Assembly (NCBI GenBank): GCA_035772735.1
Contig: JASDFA010000006.1
Location: forward strand, 62,202,001 to 62,266,000
Reading direction: 5' to 3'
DNA: 64,000 nt
DNA from: Datura wrightii
Taxonomy: Eukaryota; Streptophyta; Magnoliopsida; Solanales; Solanaceae
The stretch's first letter is position 1; every line of letters starts with the position of its first letter. Below the pieces are notes generated by a model. The model saw nothing but the letters and a program-made list of their open reading frames with translations, did no database searches and was not told the origin of the DNA. Shown piece by piece: positions 32,098-44,338 of the stretch. The position numbers and the translations under genes are program-made.

Positions 32098-33555
32098 TGT
32101 TGGACATATTTTGATCCACAATTGCCATGTTTGTATCAACATTTGATCAATTATTGAGTTCATAATCTTTAATTTATGCTTAAATTCATGTATTTGTTTT
32201 GTATGTGCTAACAAATGGTTTTAGTTTAATTGAGAAGCAAACTAAGCAAAAGGAGTTGAAACTGATGTAAGGAATTAAGATTTGAGAATCTAACGGGTCT
32301 GGTGCTATGGCTTGCACCATGCACTAAGTCCTAAACTTCAGAGAAATAAATTCACAGCTTGGTGCTATGGCTGGCACCCTGCACCAGCACTCAAACATCA
32401 GAGGAAAAATCTCAGGCTAGTGCTATGGCTGGGGCGGAGCGCTAGGCCTATTCTGGAGCTGAAAATTTGACTAAGTCTGTGGCAAGATAGGAGGGGCATC
32501 ATGCTAGGCCCATTCTAGGGAGAAAAATACTGATTTTAAATCAAAGTATTGAAGGGTGGAAACGTCATTTAAAGTCTCATCCATATATATGATGACTAGG
32601 TCATTTGTTACACATCGAAAATCATCTTTTATCAATTTTTAGATAGAGTTTGACATTGAGAGGAGGCTAGACACCAGAGAGGAGTCTCAACTCATTTTAG
32701 TTTTTGGTATTTTGTTCATGATATCTTCTAAGTCATTGAGAAGGAAGATAAAGTTCTAGAACTAGATTCTCTCTTCATGTATAATTGATGACTACTTATT
32801 TCTTTCTCCACTAGTTTATGAGTGGCTAAACTTATAATCTAGGGTTATGGCCTTGGTGGACAGTTGATTGTTTGAAAGAGTAATAAACATTGTTTTGATT
32901 CTTCTCTTTGGTGTTTGTGTTTATTTGTTTTAATTTATTATTTATAAGATTGATCACCTCATGAGTAATTTGTTGGCTTTCGATTGAACTTGGGAAAGGG
33001 AATCGAAAGGGTTAAAGATAAATATACATGGGAATTCGAAGACCCTTGAACCCATTAGTGATATGATAGAATTTGTTGTGGAGGATTGGGATATACCTTT
33101 CAACCACGTTTTGTTGAAATACAAGTTGGCATAATCGTCGTTTCATGTTCTCCTGCGACAATAGGGATATAGGTGTTAGGATGCATGAGATAGTTCATAA
33201 ATGCTAGAGATAGTGGCGAGAAATGGGATAGTAACTTGCAACTAACAACCGTAGGAAGAATCATGCTAGGTTAATTACGTTTGGAAAACTCAACCTGAAA
33301 CCAACAAAGTGCCATTGCCCTAGTTTGTCATCATTATCGAAATACAATCAAGCTTGCATTAATTTGTAGTTAATCTTTCCATTTGATGTTTAGTAGTTTA
33401 ATTTTCCAAACCAAACTCCAATTTTTTTGTTTTGTAGATTAGTGAAATCGGAGTGACAACCTTACAATGATTAAACTTACAATATCCTGTGGGTACGATA
33501 TCTGGACTTAACAATCCTATATTACTTGACAACCACGTGCGCTTGCGCGACATCA
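32098..33555 (+). repeat. Athila-like 3' LTR
   Basis: The LTR is 1458 bases, TGTTGGACATATT to GCGACATCA. U3 has three diverged units of ~60 bases, starting at about 32298, 32359 and 32417, each opening with TGGTGCTATGGCTGG-like sequence. A TATA-like TATATATGA follows at 32583-32591. The end has the GGGTACGATATCTG motif also seen in copies A and B. Confidence 0.85.
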
Positions 33556-34423
33556 GTATCAATTTGGTATTCCTTTATCGAACCACTAGGGGTGTTCTTT
33601 TACTGTTCGGAGTCTGTGGGCTCATCTCTCAACGCCCTCCATGCAACAATTTTAGCATGGCTCCTTTCACTTGGGCATTCTTGGTTTCTCTCGTCTTCAT
33701 TGTCATGGTACCTGTGGAGAAAAAGGTTAGTATGTATGCTCTGAGAAAAAGAAAGCAAGAATATTATCCTCAGTATTTTACTATGAGTCATTAGACGAGA
33801 CATACCTAGGTGGTACAATTCGTACTAAGACTCATAGTACTATTTGGCACTATGACAACTCAATTATACCACTCGCACCAGGTTGGTACAATTCTTACTA
33901 CTGGTCATAGGAAGGATTCCAGCAATTTATGTTTGTCAGTATTTTTGTGTGAATCGTGTTACAGATGTTAGTTGAATTCTATGAGTTGTACCAAGAGTCA
34001 TACTGTTGCTTTTAAACTTGACCCTTTTTTGATTCTTTTTACGACCACCAGGCACGACTCGTAGTGAGATACCACGGGTCATACTAGGTCCTGTACCATG
34101 AATTTATTCATTAATGTCTTAGGATAGTCCCAACAGATCATCATATGAGTCGTGATATGAAACCACAAGTTGTAGGATGGCCCATGTAGCCTATCCTCTC
34201 CCTATGTAGTGCTAGTTTTGCAGGTAAACACTATTTCATATAAATCAAACACATTCTTAGGGGTGGTTTATAATACTTCATCAACCCATTGATTCATATT
34301 ACACATGACATCACCTACCCCATCTATTCACATAATTTCAATATTCCATTTTAGTTCATTCTATCTAAAACTATGGTTATTGAGATTCATAAACTCCAAA
34401 TCCATCAGAGAATATCATTCATC
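33556..34423 (-). other. Unassigned region, probably more of the minus-strand derivative
   Basis: This lies between the Athila-like 3' LTR and the start of visible copy B. From about 33780 it has the same style of ACGACTC/GAGTCGT-rich sequence as 350-720, so it is probably the distal leader of the minus-strand element. The first ~220 bases are unmatched. Short frames on either strand have no recognisable family. Confidence 0.35.
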
Positions 34424-35510
34424 CCCCAATGATCATATTCCTCCATTCACATTCATTTATGGATGAATCACAGTGGTGGTTCCAATTAAAGTTAGCAAAT
34501 AGTAACAAGGAAGAAATTCCCGCTTACTTGCTAATTACTTGGTTCACTGTTGCTTGCTCGATGTTTTAGAGGATGAAACTCAAGCAGTTTCTATGATCTT
34601 TATAGCTTGAATCGTGTATAATTGGATTCAGACTTTGTTACGGGATGTGGGGATTGTGGGGAGATGATATTGGATTTGTGCTTTTGATTGCGTGAAATAT
34701 TAAGTCTATGAATTTTGGATTTAAATATGTTAGGGCAGATTTGAAAATTCAGGTTGAGTCGGGTCAATTAATTTAATTTTGCTGTCACAACTCATACCAT
34801 GAGTCGCAGGCCATACCTACGGATCTTCCCCTAAAATCGTAGAAAAAATTTGAGGAAACTTACCTTGTGACTTACGAGCGCATGGTATGAGTTATACCAT
34901 GGAGGTACATTTTGTACTATGACTGGTAAGTTAAAATTTATGCACTTCCATAATTACCATGGTTCATCCTTATAGAGGGTACTATGACTTGTTTAATGGA
35001 GGTACGGTCCGTAGTGACCAACTGTAACATGAACTCATGCTCCTAGACCAATCTCTGCTTCTCACCACAGACAATACTACGAGCCATACAAGCATCCTAC
35101 GGTTCGTACTGAGGCTCGTAGTATAGTATTGTGCTGAAATGTTTCTTCAATTGAATTATATTTCACCTGCACACTGAACGCACATATAAGTCAAGATACT
35201 TGGTTTGCCTCCCATGAAACCTATGATTTAACGTTGCAGCATGACGCAGGTGGTTTGGTTACTCAGACTTCACCAGACCACCTCATGGGTTGTCTCCCAA
35301 GAAGTGTCTAATTTAATATTGCAGCACGATGCAAGTCTCTAGATTACTGAGAATTCATTAAGAAACTTAATATCATCCTCAATATTGAGGCTTACAATAA
35401 ACTGAAGATCCTTGCTTTAGCCTGAATAGAACAAAAACAAAAGAATAACGTAATTGAAGAAATAAAGACTAAAACTTGAACACAACAATTACTCTAATCC
35501 TATGTCATAT
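34424..35510 (-). mobile_element. Leader of the minus-strand Athila-like deletion derivative (copy B)
   Basis: This corresponds to 1-1087, with about 5.5% difference over the first ~325 bases. The duplicated 'gggaggcaaccc'-type segments and the perfect hairpin (35074-35124) are kept. There is no gag or pol. Confidence 0.6.
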
Positions 35511-35528
35511 TCCCCAGCAATGGCGCCA
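35511..35528 (-). other. Primer binding site, tRNA-Asp type (minus strand, copy B)
   Basis: Identical to the copy A site (TGGCGCCATTGCTGGGGA on the minus strand), four bases from the LTR end at 35533. Confidence 0.85.
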
Positions 35529-35532
35529 CTTT

Positions 35533-37163
35533 TGATAACGCTCAAATCACACCCCTATGAAAGTATGATGCGGACATTGTTAATAAAGAACCCAAAAAAG
35601 ATTGCGGTTGATCCCACAGGGAATATGGTCAGACTGTAGAATAACGCTAATATATATGCTTTTAGTTCGATTATTTCCTAAAGGGAGGTTTTAAAGAATT
35701 AAACACATAACAATATTGAAGATTGACGTTTTTATCAAGTTGATGCAATTAACTAGGTAGGTGTTCCACATGGATTTATAACTATTTCATATTTTTACAC
35801 TTGTAATATATCCCAATACTTAGCTTGTATAACTTATAACGTAAGTTTATCCAAATGAATGGTTCATCCCTATTGGATGCCTATTTTCAATTACCGAATT
35901 AGATCTCTTAAGTGATTTCACTTTAATCATTACCAATTTATTTCAAATTAACTATCCTGCGTCCACAGTTCAAGTTATAAAATGAACCGTAAAGTTCAAG
36001 GCTTTGTTGTTCTTCTTTTTCCTAATCTCTACCTCTCTATGTTCAAATAAAAAGAGAATTTGGGCAAGTCCTAATATTGTTCTTTGTTAAGAAGCGTTTA
36101 TGATGAAGAGAAGACAATACAAGCGTCCTGATTGATTTATAATCACTTTGTGCAAACCCTAGTTGGTAAATTCAACATAGTTCCCACAACCCTAGTATGG
36201 AGGTTTTAGCCTTTGATGATTGTAAGAGAAGAATTAGCATTCAATAAAGAAAACATAATTAAGAAGCTACAATGACGATTGAAATAAAAACCCACTTGAT
36301 TATTGCACAATTCAACTTTGATCAATTCAAGAATAATGACGTAAACTCCAAGAATATTGGAAAACTAAAGAAGTATCTCCTAAAAGTAGAAATCTTCACT
36401 CAATGTATCTATCCTCAAACAAAAATAACCTAGAAAAATATTTATACAAATAATTAGAAACCTTTCCTAAATTAACAGGGAACCTAATTAACTACCGTCG
36501 ACTTGATTATACGAGTCATAACTACCTCTCCTACAATGCTTGGCAACTCTTAATTTGGTTAAGTATTGGGAGTTGGTACGACTCGTACAATGCTCTTACA
36601 AGTCGTACATTATTATAGTGGTCTAAACCTGCGATTTTGCTACATCCTCTACATAATTCAACAAGTTTCTTAGTACGACTTGTACCTTACTCTTAGGACT
36701 CGTAGTTACCTCTCATACCTTGAGATCTGCCATTCCACCTTCTTTTTGAACTTTATCACTACTCCTTGGTACGGGTCATAATTATTCATCACGGATCCTA
36801 GTTGCTACCAGTACTAGGAGACTAATCAAAGTGCACCCTTCTGATGTTTTCCACTGCTTCTATGGCAGGGCTCAGACTAGGATGGCATGATTCATACCAA
36901 GAGTTGTACTTGACCAGTACCATGAGAAATAATTCAAAAGTTTATCATGACTTACAGTATGTCTCATACGACCAAGGTACGACTTGTACAGAAGTCTATA
37001 CTTGTCCCAATTGTTGCACTCTTATTCCTTCTTCCACAACTTTAAACTACAACACCATTTTCCTTGAAAATAAAGCAAAAGTGCATCATATCCATATAAA
37101 CACACCTAAGACCATGCATATTTTCTTTGTTTTAAGTGTCAGAAGTGTTGTAAACCCACATAA
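35533..37163 (-). repeat. Minus-strand Athila-like 5' LTR, uninterrupted (copy B)
   Basis: About 1.63 kb. This shows the empty site for the 9.2 kb insertion of copy A: the bases at about 35640-35650 run on with a single ATAAC-like target. The right edge is approximate and is set where gag homology (CCGAAGGAG...ATTGG) resumes. Confidence 0.7.
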
Positions 37164-38638
37164 CATTATCCAAATGTAGCCGAAGGAGACTATTGGTTAC
37201 AATATTATTGAAGGGCAGAAACCAGAGTAAAAAATCTTGCTTGCTCTACCACACAGCAACAAATGTATTTTCAAGAGCTATGATGAAGTAGAGGCTCTTT
37301 TGAATCTTATGTCAGCGCGAAGTCAAGACTATCAAGACTTAGGTAGAGTGTTCACAACAGCCAAGGTGCTAGGGGAGCTTGAGGTAGATGGTGTGGCAGA
37401 TATCAGTCAGCTAGTGAATGTGATCAACAAGCTTGTAACCACACCAGCAGGAAGTCAGGTTCAGCAGGTTCACTAGGTCCATACTCTACGACCATCATGT
37501 GAGGTGAGTAGAGAAAGCCATGTTTATTCAGGTTGTCTACTAAACCTAGAGTTTATTTATTTTATGGGACAACAAGGTCATGCTGGAGGTTTTGTAGGTA
37601 AAATTACAACCAGAGGTACTAGTATGCAGGAAATCCCTAATGAGGAGGGAATAAGATTTTCCAATGGCCGTAGAATAATTATACAAGACCTCAAGTCCAG
37701 TAGCCTGGTAGTTCAGTAGAGGAGATGAAGCAGTGGATGGTTCAGCAGACTCAAGTGGTTAATGAGATGTAGAAGTTCATCCATGAGCTAGAGAGAGATA
37801 TGGGGTAATTGGCCCTTCAGTAGACTAAAAATAGCAGGGGGCACTTTCGAGTAACACCGAGAAGAACCACAAAGAAAATGTGAGCACAATTTCTTTGCAG
37901 AGAGGTAAAGAGCTAGGCGAGGTGATCCTAAGAGATAAGAAAGTTGATGCAGAGCAATTTGCGATATCTAGATAGGAGGTTGGTGAGTCATGAAACTCAA
38001 AGCCGAAATTGGTAGGAGCCAGACGACCCCCTCCATTTCCACAAAGGATTAAGAAGCAGAAGGAGGACACGACTTGCTAGAAATATCTGGATATGTTGAA
38101 GCAGGTACATGTTAACTTATCATTGGTGGAGCTTTTGTAGGAAGTTTCAAAATATGCTAAGTATTTGAAGGATATTGTGGAAAACAAGAGAAAGCTTATA
38201 AAGTTTGAGACTGCAGCTCTCATGAAGGAGTGCAGTTCTCGGGTGCAGAATAAAATTTCAAAAAAGCTGAAACACCTTGGGAGCTTAACCATTCAAGTGG
38301 TTATTAGGAATAGAGAAGTTGGTTCAGCTCTGTGTGACTTGGGTGCAAGCATTAATTTGATGCCTAAATCATTGTTCACAACATTGGGTTTAGGTGAAGC
38401 ACATCCTACCATAATGACATTGCAGCTTGCCGACTGGTCTCTTGCCTATCCTGACGGAATCATAGAGGACGTCTTGATCAAGATGGGACCTTTCATTTTA
38501 GCGATGGAGTTCATAATCCTGGATTATGAAGTAGATGCAGTAATTCCCCTTATATTAGGGAGAGGATCCTTAGCCACCGTTCATGCTATTATAAAGGTGA
38601 AGTCGGGCAAGATGTCGATGACTATAGATGGTCAAGAG
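37164..38638 (+). pseudogene. Athila-like gag-protease fragment (copy B)
   Basis: This is the fuller version of 11994-13043. The gag C-terminal half (KSYDEVEALLNLMSARSQDY, LEVDGVADIS) is followed by a Gln-rich MKQWMVQQTQ stretch and an open 158-codon frame (38165-38638). That frame covers LKDIVENKRKL, TAALMKECSSR and the protease SALCDLGASINLMP, whose catalytic Asp58 is intact. GIIEDVLIK, VIPLILGRG and the terminal DGQE follow. It is N-terminally truncated by the minus-strand LTR and ends where a second LTR inserted after DGQE. Earlier stops make it inactive as a whole. Confidence 0.82.
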
Positions 38639-39512
38639 TGATATTGCTCAAAATCACCCTCCTGATAAAGCATAAAGTGGATGTTGTCAGTAAAGAACCC
38701 AACAAGGGTTGGGGTCGATCCCTCAGGTAATATGGTCAAGATGTACAATAACACAGGTATTTAAGCTTTTATATATGTTATCTCCAAAGAGGGGGATTAT
38801 AAAAGCAATTATAATACAAGATTGAGAATTAGTTGTTGTTTATTAAGATTAGCAATAAACTAGGGTAAGTATTCCACATGGGCTCATAACTACTTCAGGT
38901 TTACACTTGTGATCGATCCCAATGCTTAATTGTAGAACTGATAGCTAGGGTTCATCCAAACGTCTGGTTCGTCCTTATTGGATGACTATACTAAATTACC
39001 GGGTTAGGTCTCATAAGGTATTTCAATTCAACCATTATTAATTTATTCCAAATTAACTATCTTGCGACCACAGCTCAAGTCTTACAATGACCCATAAAGA
39101 TCAAGGCTTTGTTGTAATTCTCTTTACCTAATCACTACTTCTCTATGTTAAAGCAAGTAAAGAATTTGGGAAAGTCTTAAAGTGGTGCTTCAATAAGAAA
39201 CATTAAAGATGAATATAATGCAACAAAAAAGTTTAGCATTGGTTTAGAATCACTTTTTGTAACCCTAGCTTGTTAATTCACCATGGTTCCCCCAACGTTA
39301 GTTGTAGAAGTTTTAGCTTCTCATGATAGTAAGATCATTTTTAGCATTAATAGAGGAACATATAATCAAACACTTACAAAGATGATTGAAAGAAACCTAC
39401 TTGTTGTCGAATAATTCATGAACAAGGAAGAGATCAAAGTAAGAAAATCTCTAAGACTTGAATTAAAGTTAATAACGACTTGTCTCTCAATGTAAGAAAA
39501 CTTAATGTTTGA
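38639..39512 (-). repeat. Second minus-strand Athila-like LTR, truncated (copy B)
   Basis: TGATATTGC onward, collinear with 35533-36420. It has no primer site on its left and is cut on the right by the Athila-like LTR. Same junctions as copy A. Confidence 0.7.
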
Positions 39513-40956
39513 TATTGGGAATATTCTCATGCCCATTTTCCATGTTTTTATCCATATTTGATTATATTTTGAGTTCATAATCCTTAATTTATGCTTAAAT
39601 TCATGTTTATGTGTGTTTTATGTACTAACGAATGATTTGAGTTGATTTGAGACGGAAACTAAGCAAAATGGGCTCAAAATGATGCAAGGAATGAAGATTT
39701 AAAAATTTGAGGGGTTTGGTGCTATGGTTGATGCCTTGCACCAAGTCCTAAACATCAGAAAAATAAATTCTCCGCCTGGTGCTATAGATGGCGCCAAACA
39801 CCAGCCCTCAAAATCAGAGAAAAAAATTCTCAAGCTGGGGCGGCGCACAAAGCCTTATTGGGAGCTGAAAATTGCAAGAACTTTGACTATGTTTGTGGCA
39901 GGATCGGAGGGGCGGTGCACCAGACCCATTCCGGCGTGAAAAATGCTACTTTTTAAGCCAAGTCTTTAAGGGGCAGAAGTGTCATTTGAAGGTTCATCTA
40001 TAAATATAAGCTTTAGGTCATTTGTTACATAGTTTTTGACTTTTGGGAGTTGTCTTGGATTGCTTGAAGGAGTCTTTACTCATTTTTGTTCTGTAGTTCA
40101 TTCATGGTATCTTGTAAGCATTTTGGAAGGAAGACAATGTTCTACAACTAGGTTTTCTCTTCTTTACATCATATTTTCGTATGATGATGACTAAGTATTT
40201 GTTTTTCCACTTGTCTATGAGTAGCTAAACTCATATTGCAGGGTTGTGGCCATAGTGAATGGTTGACTGCTTGATAGATTATTAAATTTAGTTTGGATTC
40301 TTCTTTTATTATTGTTTGTATCTATTTGTTTTAATTTATTATTTATGAGACTGATCACCTTGAAAGTAATATGTTGGCTTTCAATTGGAATAGGGAAAAT
40401 GAATCGAAAGGGTTAAAATTAAAACAGAATGGGAATTCAAAGACACTTGAACCCATTTGTGACAGGATAAAAGTTGTTGTTGAGGATACAGATATACCCA
40501 TCAATCCTTTTTAGTTGAATTACAAGTAGGCATTAATCATTGTTTCATTGTTCTCTTGTGGCCATAGGGATATAGGCGTTAGGGTTCATGAAATAGTTCT
40601 TGGATGCTAGGGATAGTGGCAAGAAATGGGATAGTAACTTAAAACTAACAACCGTAGGAAGAATCATGCTTGTCTAATTGCGTCTGAAAAACTCAACCTG
40701 AAACCAACCAAGTGCCATTGCCCAAGTCTATTATCATTATCGAAACACAATCAAAGTTGCATTTGTATTAGTTAACTTTCACATTGGAAGTTTTAGTATT
40801 TTAATTTTCCAATCCAATCTTCATTTTACTTATTTCGTAGATTAGTGAAATCAAAGTACAACCTTATAACGATGAAATTGACATGCCGTTATGGGTACGA
40901 TATTTGTACTTAAAAATCCCATATTACTTATGACCACGTGCACTTGGGCAACATCA
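39513..40956 (+). repeat. Athila-like 5' LTR (copy B)
   Basis: The LTR is 1444 bases, starting TATTGGGAATATT and ending CAACATCA. U3 repeats are clearer here than in copy A: two ~60-base units open with TGGTGCTAT at about 39718 and 39777. TATAAATATA is at 39999-40008. Confidence 0.8.
39999..40008 (+). promoter_or_regulatory. TATA box of the Athila-like LTR (copy B)
   Basis: TATAAATATA, same sequence and position as in copy A. Confidence 0.65.
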
Positions 40957-40962
40957 AGTTGT

Positions 40963-40980
40963 ATACGCCGTTGCCGGGGA
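40963..40980 (+). other. Primer binding site, tRNA-Asp type (copy B)
   Basis: The bases ...ACGCCGTTGCCGGGGA match the tRNA-Asp primer site except near the 5' end. It lies six bases after the LTR. Confidence 0.87.
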
Positions 40981-41088
40981 CTTGAATAATGTTTAATCAT
41001 TTGTAGGTTACAATTTTATCTCGTTGATCTATATTTTATGCTTGTTTCTTGTTTTTGCTAAAGTTCACAGTGTTATTTGCCTCTGTAT

Positions 41089-43253
41089 ATGCCAAGAATG
41101 AGAAGTCAAGGACCAAACTTAGCTTCTCTTGATCCTAAAATAGAGAGAACTTTTCAAAGGTTAGGTATGGAAATCATCGGGAAAGCAGCAGGTGAAGAGA
41201 ATTAGAGAGTCCTAGTGATGCAGTTTTCTAGGCCGAATATGGAGAATGCTTCTAAAGCAATTGTTAAACCGGCTATCACTGGGAAACTGGGAACTTTAAG
41301 TTGAAAGAAGGGACTGTACAGTTGGTACAAAACACTTGCCAATTTTCGGGCAAGCCGCACGAGGATCCCAAAAGGCATCTGATGACATTTTTAGAGCTGA
41401 GCGAAAACTTCCACTACCAGAACATGTCATATGCATATGTCAAGTTGACTCTATTTCCATTCTCACTAATCGGAGAGGCCAGGGAGTTGCTTCAAAATGA
41501 GCTTGCAGGATCCATCACCACTTGGGAGATCCTCTCGGATAAGTTCATCAAGCAATTTTTCTCTTTAAAAAGAACTAAAGAACTGAGAGGAAAGATCTCA
41601 AGATTTGTGTAGAGAGATGGAGAAACACTAGCTAAAGCATGGGAACGTTACAAGGGTTACTTGAGGGATTGTCCATACCACATGCAACCTAAGGAGATAA
41701 TTGGGCACAACTTCATTGAGGGTTTGAAGCCCGAATCTAAGATACTGCTTGATGCTAATACAGAAGGGAAGACTCTATCCAAAAGTTATGATGGAATTGA
41801 GGCTCTTTTGAACATCATGTCGGTGGGGAGTCAGGATTACCAGTATTCAGGCAGAGGATTTACAGCAGCAAAGGTGTCGGAAAAGCTTGAGGTGGATGGT
41901 GTAGCGACAATCAGCACAGACATTAGATAACTGGTGAATGTGATTAGTTAGTTGGTGACCACACCAGCAGGAGGCCAAGTGCAGCAGGTACAATAGGTAT
42001 AATTCCCACCACCATCATGTGAGGCATGTTGAGAAGGCCATGCCTATTCAGGTTGTCCTCTTAGTCTTGAGTCTATATATTTTGTGGGAAAACAAGGTTG
42101 TTGTAGAGGTTTTGTAGCTAATGGCTATAATTAAGGATATCGAAATGGATAAAATCCCCCATTAGGAGGGAACCAAAATTTCTAAAGGCCCCAAAACACT
42201 TATCAAAGGCCGCAGGGCCAGCACCAGAACAGTTCTCTTGAGGAGATAATGAAGCAATGGATGGTGCAGCAGACGCAAGTGCTAAATGAAATGGCAAAAT
42301 CCAGCAATGAACTTGAAAGGCAAATGGGGCAATTGGCCCTACAACAAAATAATAGACCAAAGGGGGTAGTCTTGAGTAATACCGAGAATAATCCCAATGA
42401 AAATGAAAATGCTATTTTCTTGCGCAGTGGTAAGGAGCTGGTTGAGGTTGTCCAAAAAAAAGAAAAAGTTGATAAGGAATAGGCCGTGAAATCCAAGACA
42501 GAGGTAGGGGAATCTAGAAACCAAAAACTGAAAATTCTAGTAGCTAGACCAGCTCCCCCATTTCCTCAAAGGATGAAGAAAAAGAAAGAGGACACAACCT
42601 GTAGTAATTTTCTTGAGTTGTTGAAGTAGGTTTATGTGAATATTCCGTTGGTGGAGCTTTTGCAGGAAGTTTTGAAGTATGCCAGTTATCTCAGGTATAT
42701 TGTGGCCAATAAGAGGAGTCATACAGAGTTTGAAACCATAGAACTTATGGAAGAGTGCAGTTCCCGAATCAAGAACAAAATTCCAAAAAAAAGGGATCCT
42801 GGGAGTTTCACTATTCCTATCACCACTAAAAGCAAGGAAGTTGGTTTAGCATTATGTAATTTGGGTTCGAGTATCAATTTAATGCCAGCATCCTTGATTA
42901 GAACTATGGGATTTGGAGAACCACGTCCTACCACAATGACGTTGCAACTTGCGAATCGGTCCCTGGCTTATCCTGAGGGAATTATTGAAGACGTCTTAAT
43001 CAAGGCAGGACCTTTCATCCTGTCTGTGGCATTATAATCATATACTATGAGGCAGATACTACAGTTCCCGTCATTCTGGATAGAGAATTTTGAGCCACCA
43101 CCAACGCATTCATACAAGTTAAATCGGCAAAATATGTCTATGAGAGTAGATGGTCAGGAGGCAGTGTTTAAATTATTCAAAGTAGCACGAATGCCACCTT
43201 ATTCTAAGGATTTCAAGATGAAGCCGATGGGAGAAACTAGAGGTTGTAGTTAG
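41089..43253 (+). pseudogene. Athila-like gag-protease (copy B)
   Basis: The ATG at 41089 opens MPRMRSQGPNLASLDPKIER, the gag start. A stop and a frameshift come before a 103-codon frame (41301-41612) with the gag core (QFSGKPHEDPKRHLMTFLEL, LFPFSLIGEAREL, KFIKQFF). After one stop a second frame carries RDCPYHMQPKEIIGHNFIEG. A CCHC-like knuckle (CEAC, GHAYSGC) is near 42015-42055. A Gln-rich stretch precedes the protease frame (42636-43037) with ECSSRIKNKIPKK, DPGSFTIPI and ALCNLGSSINLMP; position 75 is Asn where the family has the catalytic Asp. GIIEDVLIK follows, then a frameshift before VILDREF. No RT follows. Confidence 0.85.
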
Positions 43254-43556
43254 TTATTTTAGTAGCGAGTGCTACATGAAAGTTTAGCAGATCCTTGATA
43301 TAGTCACAAGTCCACTCGGATGAAAGAGTGACGGGGACCATAGTCGTACCGCGATATTAAATCATGCGTTGGATGGGAGGAAACCCATCCTTTTTCTTTT
43401 TAACATTTTAGATATTTTTTATTTGTTTTGTAGAGACGAATAGGGCGTAAGCGGCAAGAACAAGTTGGGACATTGAGCTAAAAAGTGTAAATCTGGGGTG
43501 AGATGCCTGGCATAGGATGTTGGAAATTAAATTTTGGAAGAAATAATTTTTGTCTG
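43254..43556 (+). other. Pol-less junction region (copy B)
   Basis: Counterpart of 17684-17984. There is no open frame; it includes CGCGATATTAAATCATG and GGGAGGAAACCCA (43350-43390). RT, RNase H and integrase are absent. Confidence 0.5.
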
Positions 43557-43905
43557 CTGAGGTTATAGGAGGCACGTCGCGCCATCCTCTATCTCCAGAG
43601 AAATTCTTTTTACTAATTTTCTGGTGAGATAGGAGGGGCGGCGCACTAAGGAGTATTTGGCAAAAACATTTTGCTAAATTTGAGTCAATATTGACTCAAA
43701 AGACCTTAAAATTACATAAAAACCTATGCCCACCTTTTATTAAAAGTCCCATTCATCCTTTTCCCTCAAAAAGTTGAAAAACGAAAAGCAAAAAAAAAAT
43801 TCTCTCTCTCTCCCTTAAAGCTGTAGCTTCCCATTCTCTCTCCCCTCTATTGTCGTCTTCTCCAACAAGTTGGTAAAGCTCTCATCTTTAACTCAAGTAA
43901 GTATT
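43557..43905 (+). promoter_or_regulatory. Candidate internal promoter and leader with splice donor (copy B)
   Basis: The order is as in copy A: GC-rich repeats (43570-43655), the perfect palindrome (43679-43700), TTTTATTAAAAG (43735-43746), a CT-rich leader (43798-43865), and the splice donor CAA|GTAAGTATT (43894-43904), where the last exon base is A instead of G. Conservation of the order is expected from the duplication and is not independent support. Confidence 0.48.
43679..43700. repeat. Perfect 22-base palindrome (copy B)
   Basis: TTTGAGTCAAT followed by ATTGACTCAAA, identical to copy A. Confidence 0.85.
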
Positions 43906-44338
43906 TCTTCTCTTTTTCAAGTAATGGTGCAAGCATACTCCCACACCCTTCTTCCCAAAATCACCATAGTTGGTGAAACACTTGAATTTCATGTTTTAGG
44001 TTTTATTAGCTAAATTCTTAAATTCTTCATGATTGTATGTTATGTTTGATGGGTAGCTTGATTCTTGGTTTAATATGGTAATTTGAACTTGTGGGGATGA
44101 TGGTGTAGGTGAATTGAATTTTTAAATATTGGTAGGTAGGTGCATTAATTGTAGAGAAAGAAAGTACATGAAGCTTTGAATTCTTAAATGTGACAATTGC
44201 TTGAGTTGGTGAAGTTCTTGATTAATTTATGGTTAATGATAGTAAATTGTTTGTTGTAGGTTGATTGAATTGAATATTGTTATTCCATTACATGAATTAC
44301 TTGAGTTGTGAACTGGAAAAGAAAAGCGAGAGGGATAG
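43906..44338 (+). other. Candidate intron, 5' part (copy B)
   Basis: Same T-rich non-coding stretch as 18331-18777, ending at the minus-strand LTR. Confidence 0.4.

Larger units (their letters stand above)
28557..33555 (+). mobile_element. Athila-like element, 3' half
   Basis: Collinear with 18587-18777 and 44146-44338 at its start, this continues past the point where both duplicate copies are interrupted. It holds the end of the candidate intron, a decayed env-position ORF, a long 3' untranslated stretch, a polypurine tract and a full 3' LTR. It is a different insertion from the copies A and B element, because its LTR is only about 80% similar by eye. The 5' half is not in the window. Confidence 0.8.

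Noticed and set aside
33489..33818. Overlapping frames of 72-101 codons on both strands
   Set aside because: No recognisable domain, and they overlap an LTR end; chance frames.
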